Positions 55,807 through 64,000 of a stretch of DNA of 64,000 nt are shown piece after piece. Origin of the DNA: Oceanicoccus sp. KOV_DT_Chl (GTDB taxonomy: Bacteria; Pseudomonadota; Gammaproteobacteria; Pseudomonadales; Dasaniaceae); NCBI RefSeq assembly GCF_900120175.1, contig NZ_FQLF01000002.1, positions 1,550,001 to 1,614,000 of the forward strand. Direction: 5' to 3'. The position numbers and the translations under genes were made by a program. The notes below the pieces were generated by a model. The model worked only from the letters and a program-made list of their open reading frames with translations. It ran no database searches and was not told the DNA's origin. Every line of letters starts with the position of its first letter. Position 1 is the first letter of the stretch.

Positions 55807-56562
55807 TCATGTATTGCTCAAAGCATTTCTTAGCAAGCTAATCCATACTTGATATCCTGCAGCACTTAAATGTACCCCGTCTCCAGTATGAAAGGCTTTC
55901 TTTAAACTACCCGCATCACCCTGAAGTAAATCTCTAGCATCAACAAAGACAACATTTTTATAATTTCTTGCCAGAGCTTTGATTGCAGCATTTAATTTTA
56001 TTATTCTTTCGTTAGTTAATGGCATCGATTCGACGCGTTCATCTACAGGCAATATTGCACTTACAACAACAGGCATATCTACCGGTAAATAGTTTAATAT
56101 TTTCTGATAGTTTTGCACGATACTATTATTATCCCGATACTTTAAATCATTTACACCAATAGCAATAACTACTGCTTTAGCTCTATCAATTGACTTATAA
56201 AAGGGCAGCCGCTTAATAACACCGAGTGTTGTATCGGAGCCAATGCCAAAATTGACCGATACATCAGCTATCGCAGACGTCGCCAAACCCTGAGTAACGC
56301 TGTCACCAATAAAAAGCGTCGCCCCGGCAGGGATCGAGCCATCCATACGTTTATGGTATTTGGTGATTCTATTGTAATAGGGTGATATCTCAGGCTGTTG
56401 ATGAGTGCTATTTTTACCAAGAATCGTGCCGAAAAAATCGCTTTGCATGAGAATTACAATGCAGAATATATGTAGGCCGACTATATAGATCGAGTATATC
56501 TTTTTAGAATAACTCATAGATTCCCTTTGATGTAAACCGCAATGATAGGCCAGATGATACAA
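55807..56562 (-). CDS. SGNH/GDSL-family hydrolase
   Basis: A 251-residue protein with a membrane-anchor or signal segment at about 22-44 and an SGNH hydrolase domain. Seen: FIGDSVTQGL (block I serine), a Gly/Asn pair in VIAIGVNDLK (block III), and DGVHLSAAGY near the C-terminus (block V Asp and His). It should be an esterase or acetyl-esterase on the periplasmic side, substrate unknown. The first 15 residues may be an over-extension; a Met at residue 16 also gives a good signal-anchor start. Confidence 0.78.
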   Translation of the reverse strand: MYHLAYHCGLHQRESMSYSKKIYSIYIVGLHIFCIVILMQSDFFGTILGKNSTHQQPEISPYYNRITKYHKRMDGSIPAGATLFIGDSVTQGLATSAIADVSVNFGIGSDTTLGVIKRLPFYKSIDRAKAVVIAIGVNDLKYRDNNSIVQNYQKILNYLPVDMPVVVSAILPVDERVESMPLTNERIIKLNAAIKALARNYKNVVFVDARDLLQGDAGSLKKAFHTGDGVHLSAAGYQVWISLLRNALSNT

Positions 56563-56600
56563 CCCCGAATGAGCTGCATTGAATGCTGCGTTATGCCATT

Positions 56601-57491
56601 TTAATGATACATGGCCCAGTATTTACTAAGGTTCCGAAATACTTTGTCTTTTTCTTGAGGGGAATAGTTAGCTATAAGCGCCATGCTCGAATAGGCAAGT
56701 TTTATATTATGCGGCTCCGCTAATGGCCGCTGCCAGAAAGATAGCTGCTTTGGATCAAATACCCTCTTCGCTACTAAAGGATAAAGATCTTTATGCAATC
56801 TGGAACTCAAAAATATATGTCTGGATAGTGGCCCCAACCCTTGGTGGGCTATTTCACCATACCCCAAAGCTTCTAACTCTAGCAGCGCATGAGCATAAGT
56901 AACCGAATGAAGCAGATCGCCAGCCAGAAAGTAAAAAGTCTCGCCAATAGTTTGATCCGGATATACTGTTTCATGAACTGTCAGTGAATATTCTGCGGCC
57001 TCTTTAACAGAAGAAAATGATTTACAACCACTATAGTCTACCTCGGAAGATTGATAGTTATTAATTCCATAGTGGCGATTTGGAACATCTTCAAGACACT
57101 GCCGCAATAAAGTAACTAGACCTTCGGATACTTGTCTGGTCAATAGTTTTGGCTCCTGCACCAACGCCCTTAATGCCAATGTTCCGAAAATCACTCCATG
57201 CCCTGTGGTTGAATGTGAATTCACGCAGATTGAAATGGCCGATAAAAGCTCATCTACACTCACCAGGCTGTTATTTAAAGAGCTGAGCTCAAATATTACT
57301 GGGTCCGCAGAAATAGTTTGATCAAGATACTTAGTGATCGCTCGGCTCACTTCAACATCTAGGTCATTATCCTTGAGCAAGAAAAAACCCGCCAGAATCG
57401 ATGCGCCAGAGTGACCAAAAAACCAAGGTAAGCTAAGCTTTCTCGTTGTGTTCACCAGCGCAGACACACCTGCATGAAGATACTTATCCAT
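56601..57491 (-). CDS. Unknown protein, mostly helical
   Basis: A 296-residue protein that I do not recognise. There is no signal peptide or clear membrane helix. It has short Gly-rich turns (WFFGHSGASILAGFF near residue 23, STTGHGVIFGTLALRAL near 95) within helical stretches, weakly reminiscent of alpha/alpha-barrel proteins. It precedes the SGNH hydrolase gene on the same strand by 38 bp, so the two may be co-transcribed. Confidence 0.55.
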   Translation of the reverse strand: MDKYLHAGVSALVNTTRKLSLPWFFGHSGASILAGFFLLKDNDLDVEVSRAITKYLDQTISADPVIFELSSLNNSLVSVDELLSAISICVNSHSTTGHGVIFGTLALRALVQEPKLLTRQVSEGLVTLLRQCLEDVPNRHYGINNYQSSEVDYSGCKSFSSVKEAAEYSLTVHETVYPDQTIGETFYFLAGDLLHSVTYAHALLELEALGYGEIAHQGLGPLSRHIFLSSRLHKDLYPLVAKRVFDPKQLSFWQRPLAEPHNIKLAYSSMALIANYSPQEKDKVFRNLSKYWAMYH

Positions 57492-57608
57492 TGGTATTAC
57501 TCAAACCTTTCTTTGGTGCAATAGATTTTATGCTACTAGCATTTAATGAATGCTAATAGGGATCGACTTTTTTCGCATCCAGTCGCAGGTGCGGCATTGA
57601 TAAAATTG

Positions 57609-57989
57609 TTATGCACTTACCACATCCGCATGATATTTCTTGCCGCGTCTATCTTTTATTGTAGTTGCACCTACAATGCCACCCGACTCCATAAGAAAGA
57701 AAAGCGTTATAACTTCAACTCTCATAGGGTGCTCTATATCGTGTTTTTTGATCAGCCTCATTAGTTCTGGAGTATATTTTTTTACGGCCACCCTTAAATC
57801 TTTTCCATACGGTGGCCAAAGCCTAATTCTTTCGGGCGCCCATTGTATTGATAAAGGCTGGGGGAATTTTTTATTAGCCTCATTAATCAGAACTTTAATA
57901 AAACCCTCTGATCCTTCATGGCTTTTATTCTGAAAAAAGTCTTCAATGAATTTATGTAGATCACTCTCAATAATATCAATACTGCTCAT
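57609..57989 (-). CDS. Unknown small protein
   Basis: A 126-residue protein with an acidic helical N-terminus (MSSIDIIESDLHKFIEDFF), a central LSIQWAPERIRLWPPYGKDLR and a basic C-terminal end. No known domain is recognised. It lies alone between two gaps of 117 and 191 bp, with no neighbour that suggests a role. A soluble cytoplasmic protein is most likely. Confidence 0.5.
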   Translation of the reverse strand: MSSIDIIESDLHKFIEDFFQNKSHEGSEGFIKVLINEANKKFPQPLSIQWAPERIRLWPPYGKDLRVAVKKYTPELMRLIKKHDIEHPMRVEVITLFFLMESGGIVGATTIKDRRGKKYHADVVSA

Positions 57990-58180
57990 ATGGACGCCTA
58001 ACGCTAATTATATTGACCAGCAGGCATAAATTACCTCAACAACACTACCAGTCGTTATATCCCGCCCCAAAAGGGATAAACTACAGAATGGTCAGGAAAA
58101 AACAGACTTTTATTTGTTGCGCTTCTAACTTTGACTTATTTTCCCTAAAAAGAGGTAAGTAACGAGCTTGTAAAAAACTC

Positions 58181-58711
58181 TCACTTATACAGTTTCCGAT
58201 ATAAGCGTTCTGATATGTACTCACCTTGATTTCGCGCACATTTTTCGAGTTTGTTACACGCCGATGGCTGTAGACCTAAGAAACCTGCCAGTTTAGTTTG
58301 ACAATGTCTATCTTGTTCATAAATGACATCATCGCCCTCAATTAATTTAAAGCTCACATCTAAAGTCGCAGGAACACCTCCAGTATTTCCAAATACGAAT
58401 ATTCCTGGAGTAGCACCGATTATTTCAACAATTAATTCTCGCTTATATGTTGATTGCGAGATCGGCAATCCGTTTTCACTAGAACGCTCAATAATTGATG
58501 CTGTAATATGTTCTTTAATTTCACACTCTGAAAGAATTTCTGGTTTTATGGCATTTGAGTTTCGATAGGTCACCTTGCCATTAAATTTAATGGGGTTATT
58601 CTCATTAACGACATCCCTGATAGTTAATTCGCTAGGTGGCTTCGAGCTCACACAGGATACTAAAAATACTGCCACTAAGAGCACACCAATTTTAAATCTC
58701 ATAATTCTCAC
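58181..58711 (-). CDS. Putative lipoprotein, uncharacterised
   Basis: A 176-residue protein with a lipoprotein signal: basic start MRIMRFK, a hydrophobic stretch, and a lipobox LVSC with Cys20. The mature part is beta-rich, with KRELIVEIIGATPG and TLDVSFKLIEG, and has four later cysteines (CEIKE, CQTK, ACNK, CARN). Residue +2 is Val, not Asp, so outer-membrane sorting is expected. Function unknown. Confidence 0.65.
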   Translation of the reverse strand: MRIMRFKIGVLLVAVFLVSCVSSKPPSELTIRDVVNENNPIKFNGKVTYRNSNAIKPEILSECEIKEHITASIIERSSENGLPISQSTYKRELIVEIIGATPGIFVFGNTGGVPATLDVSFKLIEGDDVIYEQDRHCQTKLAGFLGLQPSACNKLEKCARNQGEYISERLYRKLYK

Positions 58712-58932
58712 TCATTACTCTAAACTCAGATTACTTTGAAAAGCGAACCCAGAGACAGACACTCCTAATTATCAAAAGGGAAAATATAGAATAATCAGTT
58801 TAAACATGCTACCAATCGACTTTTATTTGCCTTAACACTTTCTTTTTATTATCAAACGGATAATGTCTGCAATGCAGTATAGCTCAGCAGACTTAACTCC
58901 AACCCCCCAGCAATCTCCCATTCCAGCATAAC

Positions 58933-60156
58933 CTACTGCCTACCCGGCAATGGCAACTGCGGCAAACCATGCGTCGCCAGCATCAACCCCTGCTGAAAGT
59001 ATTCATTGCTTTTTTCATGCTCGCCCAAGCACGCCAACAACCGGCCCAATTCAGCACAAGTGTCGCCACTTTCTTCCAGCTTTAAACTTATTTCAAAATA
59101 TTCGCGCGCTTTACCCCACAGCGAATTACGCAAACTCAAGCGGCCTAAACACAATAACAGGCTGGCGTCATTATTGCGTTCTTGCAACCAACTTTCCGCG
59201 TGCAGTAATTGCTTGCCGGCATCCTCACCTTCTACCCGGCCATACAAGTCCACTAACTTTATATTCCAATCTTTTTTCAGTTGTTTGCGGATAAGCTTTT
59301 CAGCTTCGACCATTTCGCCTGCGGCGATAATACGCTCAGCATAGGCTGCTACTACATCACTATTTTTAACCGCTGTTTTGGGTAACATCTTCCACAGCTT
59401 ATGTAACTCTGCTGTCACATCATTGCGCAGCTTGGCGGTTTCAATAATACTGTTTTTACTCGCGGTTAATTCCAGTGCCGTTAGCTGCTCTGGCGATAAC
59501 ACTTTGTATTTTTTTAGTTCCGGCACTAACTTCAATAACTCTTGCCAGTCATTCAAGCCTTGATACGCCTGCTTTAACAACAATAAAACATGGGGATGTT
59601 TACCGGCATTGCGACGCACCCGGGTCAGGGTGGCCAGACTCTGTTCATAACTGCCGCTGCGCAACTGTAATTCGGCTTGAGTCAAACCTACCGCAATACT
59701 GGCCCCGCTGGCACTGGCTTCGGCTTTGGTTAAATACTCTTTTAATTTTTTATCGTCACCTAGCGCGTGACTGGCTCGAGCTGCAATCAAGTAGTTAATC
59801 AGCGGGGTTTCTGACTTGGCCGCTGCGCGCACTAAAATGTTTCTTGAACTTTGCCAATTACCTTCAATGAATGCGATTAAACCCTTGGTGGTTTGCTGTT
59901 GACTGCGACGAAAACCGCGACCTGAAATCCAATTGCTCACTATTGAGCTACCGGTAATAGCCCTGCGCAACACACTGAAAAAGCCATAACACAACGCAAA
60001 CAATACGATAAATGCACCCAAGCCTACCCACACGGTACTTTCAATCGTATACAGCCCGTAGCTTATCAACACATAACCGGGATCATATTCGATAGCGGCT
60101 ACCAACAGGGCAGATACTATTAGAACGATTAAAACAGCAATCAGTAGTCGCTTCAT
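58933..60156 (-). CDS. hemY: HemY, heme-operon inner-membrane TPR protein
   Basis: A 407-residue protein with two N-terminal membrane helices (about 4-22 and 42-63) followed by tetratricopeptide-like helical pairs, for example ARASHALGDDKKLKEYLTKA and LGRLLACLGEHEKSNEYFQQ. This matches proteobacterial HemY, the last gene of the hemC-D-X-Y operon. Its exact role in heme synthesis is not settled. Its start overlaps the hemX stop. Confidence 0.9.
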   Translation of the reverse strand: MKRLLIAVLIVLIVSALLVAAIEYDPGYVLISYGLYTIESTVWVGLGAFIVLFALCYGFFSVLRRAITGSSIVSNWISGRGFRRSQQQTTKGLIAFIEGNWQSSRNILVRAAAKSETPLINYLIAARASHALGDDKKLKEYLTKAEASASGASIAVGLTQAELQLRSGSYEQSLATLTRVRRNAGKHPHVLLLLKQAYQGLNDWQELLKLVPELKKYKVLSPEQLTALELTASKNSIIETAKLRNDVTAELHKLWKMLPKTAVKNSDVVAAYAERIIAAGEMVEAEKLIRKQLKKDWNIKLVDLYGRVEGEDAGKQLLHAESWLQERNNDASLLLCLGRLSLRNSLWGKAREYFEISLKLEESGDTCAELGRLLACLGEHEKSNEYFQQGLMLATHGLPQLPLPGRQ

Positions 60157-61259
60157 TACTGAACCGCTCCGTCATCAGTTTGCAACTGCGGCGTCAACGG
60201 ATGAATGGTTTCGAGATACGAATTCAGTGCTCTTAAAGAACCGGAAATATCCGGCAAATCTATGGTGATAGGCTGATCCGCCACTTGCTCAATGTTTGCC
60301 AATATTCGATTGGTAGCCTGTTTATCCAAGGTGTAATAGCGCACCAACCACTGTTTAGCTTTTGCCAGACTATCGCTATACATTGTTTGCTTGCCGGACA
60401 ACACTGCAAGTTGCGCTTGCTCAAACATCAGCTGAATGTTCTGCCGCACTATCGCTTCATACTCTGGCGATAACCGTGGCTGATAAATTTCATCGCGGCG
60501 ATTTATTTGAATAAATTGACTCAACTTATTTAACGCCGCCCTAAAACCTGTTTGCACTCGCTGCTGCCAATTGTCTGCTTCAATTTCTTCTTCAACGGCT
60601 GGTTTGAATGGTTCCAGACTAACCAAATGTAATAGCGCCGCCTGCTCTGCTATTGCACCGATCCGCAAATAAATGCCTTCAATATCGACATCGCCAGCCA
60701 CCCGTAATGCTTCTCTATCCATCGCCAGCGCCTTGCGCACCGGATGCAATGCACTGTCATTTAAACTACGAACAATTTCATCGGCAGCATGTAATAAATC
60801 CGCTGCGCCTTTTACTTCTTTGCCCATCAACAAGCGCTGATTCGCCAAACGAATTAAATATTCAACTTCTGCCAACAACCAGTCATCGCGATCCGTGGTG
60901 GACATCGCTAACAACCGTTTTTGTTGACTTGCTTGCTGCTGTTGCAAGGCCTCTATATTTTGCTGGTCAATTTGCTGCTGGCGCGCACTCTCAGCGCGCT
61001 GTTGATCCAGCTCCCTTTGTAATTCACTGTGCTTATTTAGCTGGCTATCCAACCGCTGAATAGCCGCCGTAATATCGGTGCGACTCTGCTGCAATTGCTG
61101 ATGCTGCAAAACACTTTGCTGCCATAAATAAGCGCTGGCGGCGACCGCTAATAACGCCACTACCAGGCTAATAAAAGCCCATCGGTTAGACGGTTTTCCC
61201 ACTTTACTGCTCGCTGCCGGCGTGCTTGTCGCAACTGGCTGTTTATTATCTGATTCCAC
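60156..61259 (-). CDS. hemX: HemX, heme-operon inner-membrane protein
   Basis: A 367-residue protein. A short cytoplasmic tail is followed by one membrane helix (about 28-46), a Gln-rich coiled coil (about 47-115) and a periplasmic helical domain with TTDRDDWLLAEVEYLIRLA. This is the usual HemX layout, sometimes labelled uroporphyrinogen-III C-methyltransferase although it lacks that domain. It follows hemD by 20 bp. Confidence 0.9.
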   Translation of the reverse strand: MESDNKQPVATSTPAASSKVGKPSNRWAFISLVVALLAVAASAYLWQQSVLQHQQLQQSRTDITAAIQRLDSQLNKHSELQRELDQQRAESARQQQIDQQNIEALQQQQASQQKRLLAMSTTDRDDWLLAEVEYLIRLANQRLLMGKEVKGAADLLHAADEIVRSLNDSALHPVRKALAMDREALRVAGDVDIEGIYLRIGAIAEQAALLHLVSLEPFKPAVEEEIEADNWQQRVQTGFRAALNKLSQFIQINRRDEIYQPRLSPEYEAIVRQNIQLMFEQAQLAVLSGKQTMYSDSLAKAKQWLVRYYTLDKQATNRILANIEQVADQPITIDLPDISGSLRALNSYLETIHPLTPQLQTDDGAVQ

Positions 61260-61279
61260 GTTTTATCCGTTCCCGATGG

Positions 61280-62066
61280 TTATTTAGCTAAGCTTAACAA
61301 GCGCGCCAGTACCGCTTGATCACTGGCATTATCCGCAACAATGATGTTGGTAAACCCCTGCTGCCTGGCAAATTCTGCCACCCGCAGCCCCGGTACTAAT
61401 ACGGTTTGGCTTTGCAAAGTACTGAGTTCATCCGCGGCCAGCAGCATTAAACTCTGTAAGCTTTCGGTGCTGTTCACACAGATAATATCAATCTTCTGCT
61501 GTTTAATAATACTGCTTAACGCCGCTGCTGGCGATGTAACCATACCGCGACGATAGCATTCGGCATATTCAACGACCGCCCCCGCGCTGTTAACTGCTCA
61601 GCTAGGTATTCCCGGCCACCAATACCACGCACAATCAGAATCTTCTGTTGCTTAACACTTTGTAATTGCGCGTGTTGCAGCAAGGTCTCGCTATCCATCG
61701 TCGAGTCAGCATCTGCAGTATTTACTGGCACCCCGCCGCTAGCAGACCGGCAACGGTGCTACTGCCAATACCGTACCACTGGATCGCTACCGGTAGCTGT
61801 GGCCAATATTGATTGATCCAATCCATGCCAAAGCTAACCGCGTTGGTACTGATAAAAATAATATGCTGATACTGATCCAGATTCATAATCAGCTGCTTGC
61901 AACGCTGATAGCTGGCAGCATCCTCAACAGTATCCAGCGCGTTAATTTCCAACACCGGGTAGTGAATACCATGACCACCAACGGCGTTAATACCCGCCAA
62001 TAATTTCTCAGCTTGCCCCTGTGGTCTGGTGACTAAAATGTTTAGCCCTGCCAGCGTCATTACCAC
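61280..62066 (-). pseudogene. hemD: Uroporphyrinogen-III synthase, broken by two frameshifts
   Basis: Three consecutive frames (61722-62066, 61516-61731, 61280-61543) join into a normal 262-residue HemD. The first starts at the hemC stop (GTG at 62066 or ATG at 62060) and includes NILVTRPQGQAEKL. One G added to the coding-strand run at 61731-61734 (CCCC, plus) continues it as LAAGVPVN. One G added at 61579-61583 (CCCCC, plus) converts RGRSLNMPN to RGAVVEYAECYRRG. The enzyme closes hydroxymethylbilane to uroporphyrinogen III. It is essential for heme in a bacterium with hemC, hemX and hemY, so two real frameshifts are unlikely and base-calling error is favoured. Confidence 0.88.
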
Positions 62067-63016
62067 TAAGCCTTTTCGTTATAGACAGCTTGCAGAATTT
62101 TATCCGCCCCTTGCGCGAGTAATTCTTCCGCTACTGCCACCCCCAAAGACTGTGCCGAGTCTCTTGGTCCACGCCGTTCACTACGTAAAATTTCACTGCC
62201 GTCAGGATTACCCACCAAACCACGCAGCCATAAATGTTCCGGATTTTGTGGATCAGTAATAGCAAAACAGGCAATAGGCACCTGACAACCACCTTGTAAA
62301 CGCAAATTCAGCGCGCGCTCCGCCTCTACACATTCGGCACTGGCTTGATGGTGCAAGGGCGCGAGTAATTTTTGTAGGCGCTGATCCGCGACTCTCGTTT
62401 CAACGCCCACGGCCCCCTGGCCTCCCGCCGGTAAACTATTTTCTACCGGGATACGGGTGCGGATTCGATCGTCCATTTTTAACCGCAGCAGTCCAGCAGT
62501 AGCAAGAATAATGGCATCAAATTGATCTTCATCCAGTTTGCGCAATCGGGTATTCACATTGCCGCGCAAATCCAACACTTTTAAATCGGGGCGACTGGCC
62601 CGCAACTGACTTTGCCGACGTAAACTGGAGGTGCCGACGCGGCTGCCCAAGGGCAGTTCTTCAATACTGTTATAGCGATTGGAGACAAACGCATCGGTGG
62701 GGTCTTCGCGCTCGCAAATAATAGCCAAGCCCAAGCCTTCGGGAAACTCCATCGGTACATCTTTCATCGAATGCACCGCAATGTCGGCACGATCTTCTAA
62801 CAATGCCGCTTCCAGCTCTTTAACAAACAAACCTTTGCCACCAATTTTTGACAAGGGCGAATCCAGAAATATATCGCCCTTGGTGGTCATGCCCAATAAC
62901 TCAACGGTGATATCAGGGTATAAAGCCAATAGCTCGGCTTTGATAAATTCAGCCTGCCACAGCGCTAACGGGCTTTCACGGGTAGCAATACGGACTAATT
63001 GTTCAGACATACTCAC
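62066..63016 (-). CDS. hemC: Porphobilinogen deaminase (hydroxymethylbilane synthase)
   Basis: A 316-residue enzyme. Seen: [14 protein letters not shown] at the N-terminus, the catalytic Asp86 in VHSMKDVP, the cofactor-binding SSLRRQSQL, and the dipyrromethane-attachment Cys244 in [11 protein letters not shown]. It polymerises four porphobilinogens. It is first in hemC-D-X-Y, 101 bp after the regulator gene. Confidence 0.95.
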   Translation of the reverse strand: MSMSEQLVRIATRESPLALWQAEFIKAELLALYPDITVELLGMTTKGDIFLDSPLSKIGGKGLFVKELEAALLEDRADIAVHSMKDVPMEFPEGLGLAIICEREDPTDAFVSNRYNSIEELPLGSRVGTSSLRRQSQLRASRPDLKVLDLRGNVNTRLRKLDEDQFDAIILATAGLLRLKMDDRIRTRIPVENSLPAGGQGAVGVETRVADQRLQKLLAPLHHQASAECVEAERALNLRLQGGCQVPIACFAITDPQNPEHLWLRGLVGNPDGSEILRSERRGPRDSAQSLGVAVAEELLAQGADKILQAVYNEKA

Positions 63017-63117
63017 TCTTTTATTGGGTTAGCTTGAAAGCGCGCAATGATAACATCTGTATCGGCATTAGGCTTTACCAGTGCTAAATCCGCGTTACGG
63101 CCCACACCACTGAACGT

Positions 63118-63885
63118 TCACAGTGCGTGCAATAACTTGCGAACCTCGGCCTGATGACGGCGACTCACTATCGGGCCAGTCACTGCACCGGCCAACTTCA
63201 ATTGCATCCCTTCATCAGTTTTTTCCAACCCTTGAATGTGCTGCACAGCCACTAGGGCATTGCGATGAATACGAACAAACACACCGGTAAATTCCCGCTC
63301 CAATTCTTTTAAGGGGTCATCGATCAACACTTCCTTGAGCGCACCACCTGCTTCAGTTACATAGTAAACAGTGACGTATTTTTGATCTGCCAGAAAATAA
63401 CGCACCTGCTCCACCGGGATCAATTCAATACCACGGCTGGTCTTGGCGGATATATGCTGGCGCTGACTATTCGCCGCCACCGGATCCTGCTGGTTCGAAC
63501 TTTCAATCAAGGCGCTGATTTGTACCCGGTTCAACTTTTGCGCTTTGGCCAGTGCCAGCGCTAATTTTTCTCGATTCACCGGCTTTAACAGGTAGTCCAC
63601 CGCATTAGCCTCAAAGGCATCCAGCGCATAATCGTTATAGGCCGTACAAAAAATAACAGCCGGAGGTTGTTCGCTGCCCGCCAAGTGTCTGGCGGCCTGC
63701 AAGCCATCCATCACCGGCATGCGAATATCCATCAGCAACACATCAGGCTCGTGTTCATTACAGGCGGCTATCGCCTGCTCGCCGTTATCGGCTTCGGCCA
63801 CCACCTCGTAGCCCCCTTGCTGCTCCAGTAACCGCACCAAGCGAGTACGCGCCAACGGTTCATCATCCACGATCAATACTTTCAA
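63118..63885 (-). CDS. algR: LytTR response regulator, AlgR-like
   Basis: A 255-residue regulator. The receiver domain (1 to about 115) has Asp8/Asp9, the phospho-accepting Asp53 (LLMDIRMP) and Lys near 102 (YLLKPVN). The C-terminal LytTR DNA-binding domain (about 150-250) includes FVRIHRNALVAV. Upstream of hemC, it matches the algR-hemC arrangement of Pseudomonas. Its targets here are unknown, so algR is used by synteny and domain layout. Confidence 0.85.
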   Translation of the reverse strand: MKVLIVDDEPLARTRLVRLLEQQGGYEVVAEADNGEQAIAACNEHEPDVLLMDIRMPVMDGLQAARHLAGSEQPPAVIFCTAYNDYALDAFEANAVDYLLKPVNREKLALALAKAQKLNRVQISALIESSNQQDPVAANSQRQHISAKTSRGIELIPVEQVRYFLADQKYVTVYYVTEAGGALKEVLIDDPLKELEREFTGVFVRIHRNALVAVQHIQGLEKTDEGMQLKLAGAVTGPIVSRRHQAEVRKLLHAL

Positions 63886-63924
63886 CGCTGTATCCTGTTC
63901 TTTTTTAATCCTGCCAACCGCACG

Positions 63925-64000
63925 CTAACCATCCATCGTCACCGGATAGCTAATAGTGGCGACATACTGTTGCTGATCCAACGCTGTCACCAGTCCCGCC
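63925..64000 (-). CDS. Partial C-terminus, probable LytS/AlgZ-type sensor kinase
   Basis: The minus-strand frame entering from the right edge ends with a stop at 63925-63927 and encodes a tail reading ALDQQQYVATISYPVTMDG. It is immediately upstream of the AlgR-like gene (39 bp). A partner histidine kinase is expected there in related genomes, and the tail resembles the last strand of such a kinase ATPase domain. Only about 24 residues are visible, so this is by position more than by sequence. Confidence 0.45.
   Translation of the reverse strand, partial: AGLVTALDQQQYVATISYPVTMDG

Noticed and set aside
1-64000. CRISPR arrays, tRNA or rRNA genes, insertion sequences, attachment sites
   Set aside because: No spaced direct repeats, cloverleaf-like sequence, transposase frame or terminal repeats were recognised while reading both strands. 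A tRNA scan would be needed to exclude tRNAs firmly.

Overview
The window looks like a chromosomal segment of a marine-type gammaproteobacterium related to the Pseudomonas/Cellvibrionales branch. This rests on gene order: a sensor kinase end, an AlgR-like regulator, then hemC-hemD-hemX-hemY, and a glnE-ilvE-waaF-waaG-waaP run, both as in Pseudomonas. The base composition is more A/T-rich than in Pseudomonas. No tRNA, rRNA, CRISPR array, insertion sequence or phage gene was found.

Region 1 (about 0.16-29.6 kb, all minus strand, strikingly A/T-rich towards the low-coordinate end) is an O-polysaccharide locus of the ABC-transporter type. In transcription order it holds msbA, rmlBACD (dTDP-rhamnose), a 1732-residue multidomain glycosyltransferase/methyltransferase, wzm, wzt with a C-terminal glycan-binding extension, and a long accessory tail. 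The tail contains a DUF115/MptE-like protein, a GT2, a cytidylyltransferase-dehydrogenase-SDR cassette, a second DUF115-like protein, a GtrB-like GT2 with two GT-C membrane enzymes (one decayed), a phytanoyl-CoA-dioxygenase-like protein, an FkbM methyltransferase, a sugar aminotransferase, another methyltransferase, a NeuD-like acyltransferase, a five-bladed-propeller glycosidase-like protein and a FemAB/GNAT-like protein.

Region 2 (about 29.8-49.7 kb) has one plus-strand GT-C-like membrane protein, then an 18-kb minus-strand core-LPS operon. In transcription order this is a GspE/PilB-type ATPase, glnE, ilvE, waaF, waaG, waaP, a second LPS kinase and a sialyltransferase-like protein. A complete-looking CMP-legionaminic-acid set follows (legB, legC, neuC/legG, neuB/legI, neuD/legH, a CBS-nucleotidyltransferase of the PtmE type and neuA/legF), and the run ends in a third LPS-kinase-like protein. 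The arrangement suggests a core or lipid A decorated with a sialic-acid-like nonulosonic acid.

Region 3 (about 49.9-55.0 kb, plus strand) is housekeeping: a DUF47 protein with a Pit phosphate transporter, argE, argA and a cupin. Region 4 (about 55.1-58.7 kb, minus) is a small accessory patch of unknown or lightly characterised genes. Region 5 (58.9-64.0 kb, minus) is the heme operon with its LytTR regulator.

The most important caution is that six reading-frame breaks occur in five genes (hydroxyacid dehydrogenase start, ptmE, glnE, secretion ATPase, hemD twice). Each is repaired by restoring exactly one G/C in a short G/C run. Several of these genes are normally conserved or essential, so base-calling error is the simplest explanation. 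A separate, genuine-looking decay affects the second GT-C gene. The best candidate for something new is the giant protein joined to Wzm/Wzt: three glycosyltransferase-like modules, an FkbM methyltransferase, two membrane helices, a coiled coil and a terminal methyltransferase in one chain. It could be an integrated polymerase, ruler and cap for an exported O-polysaccharide.
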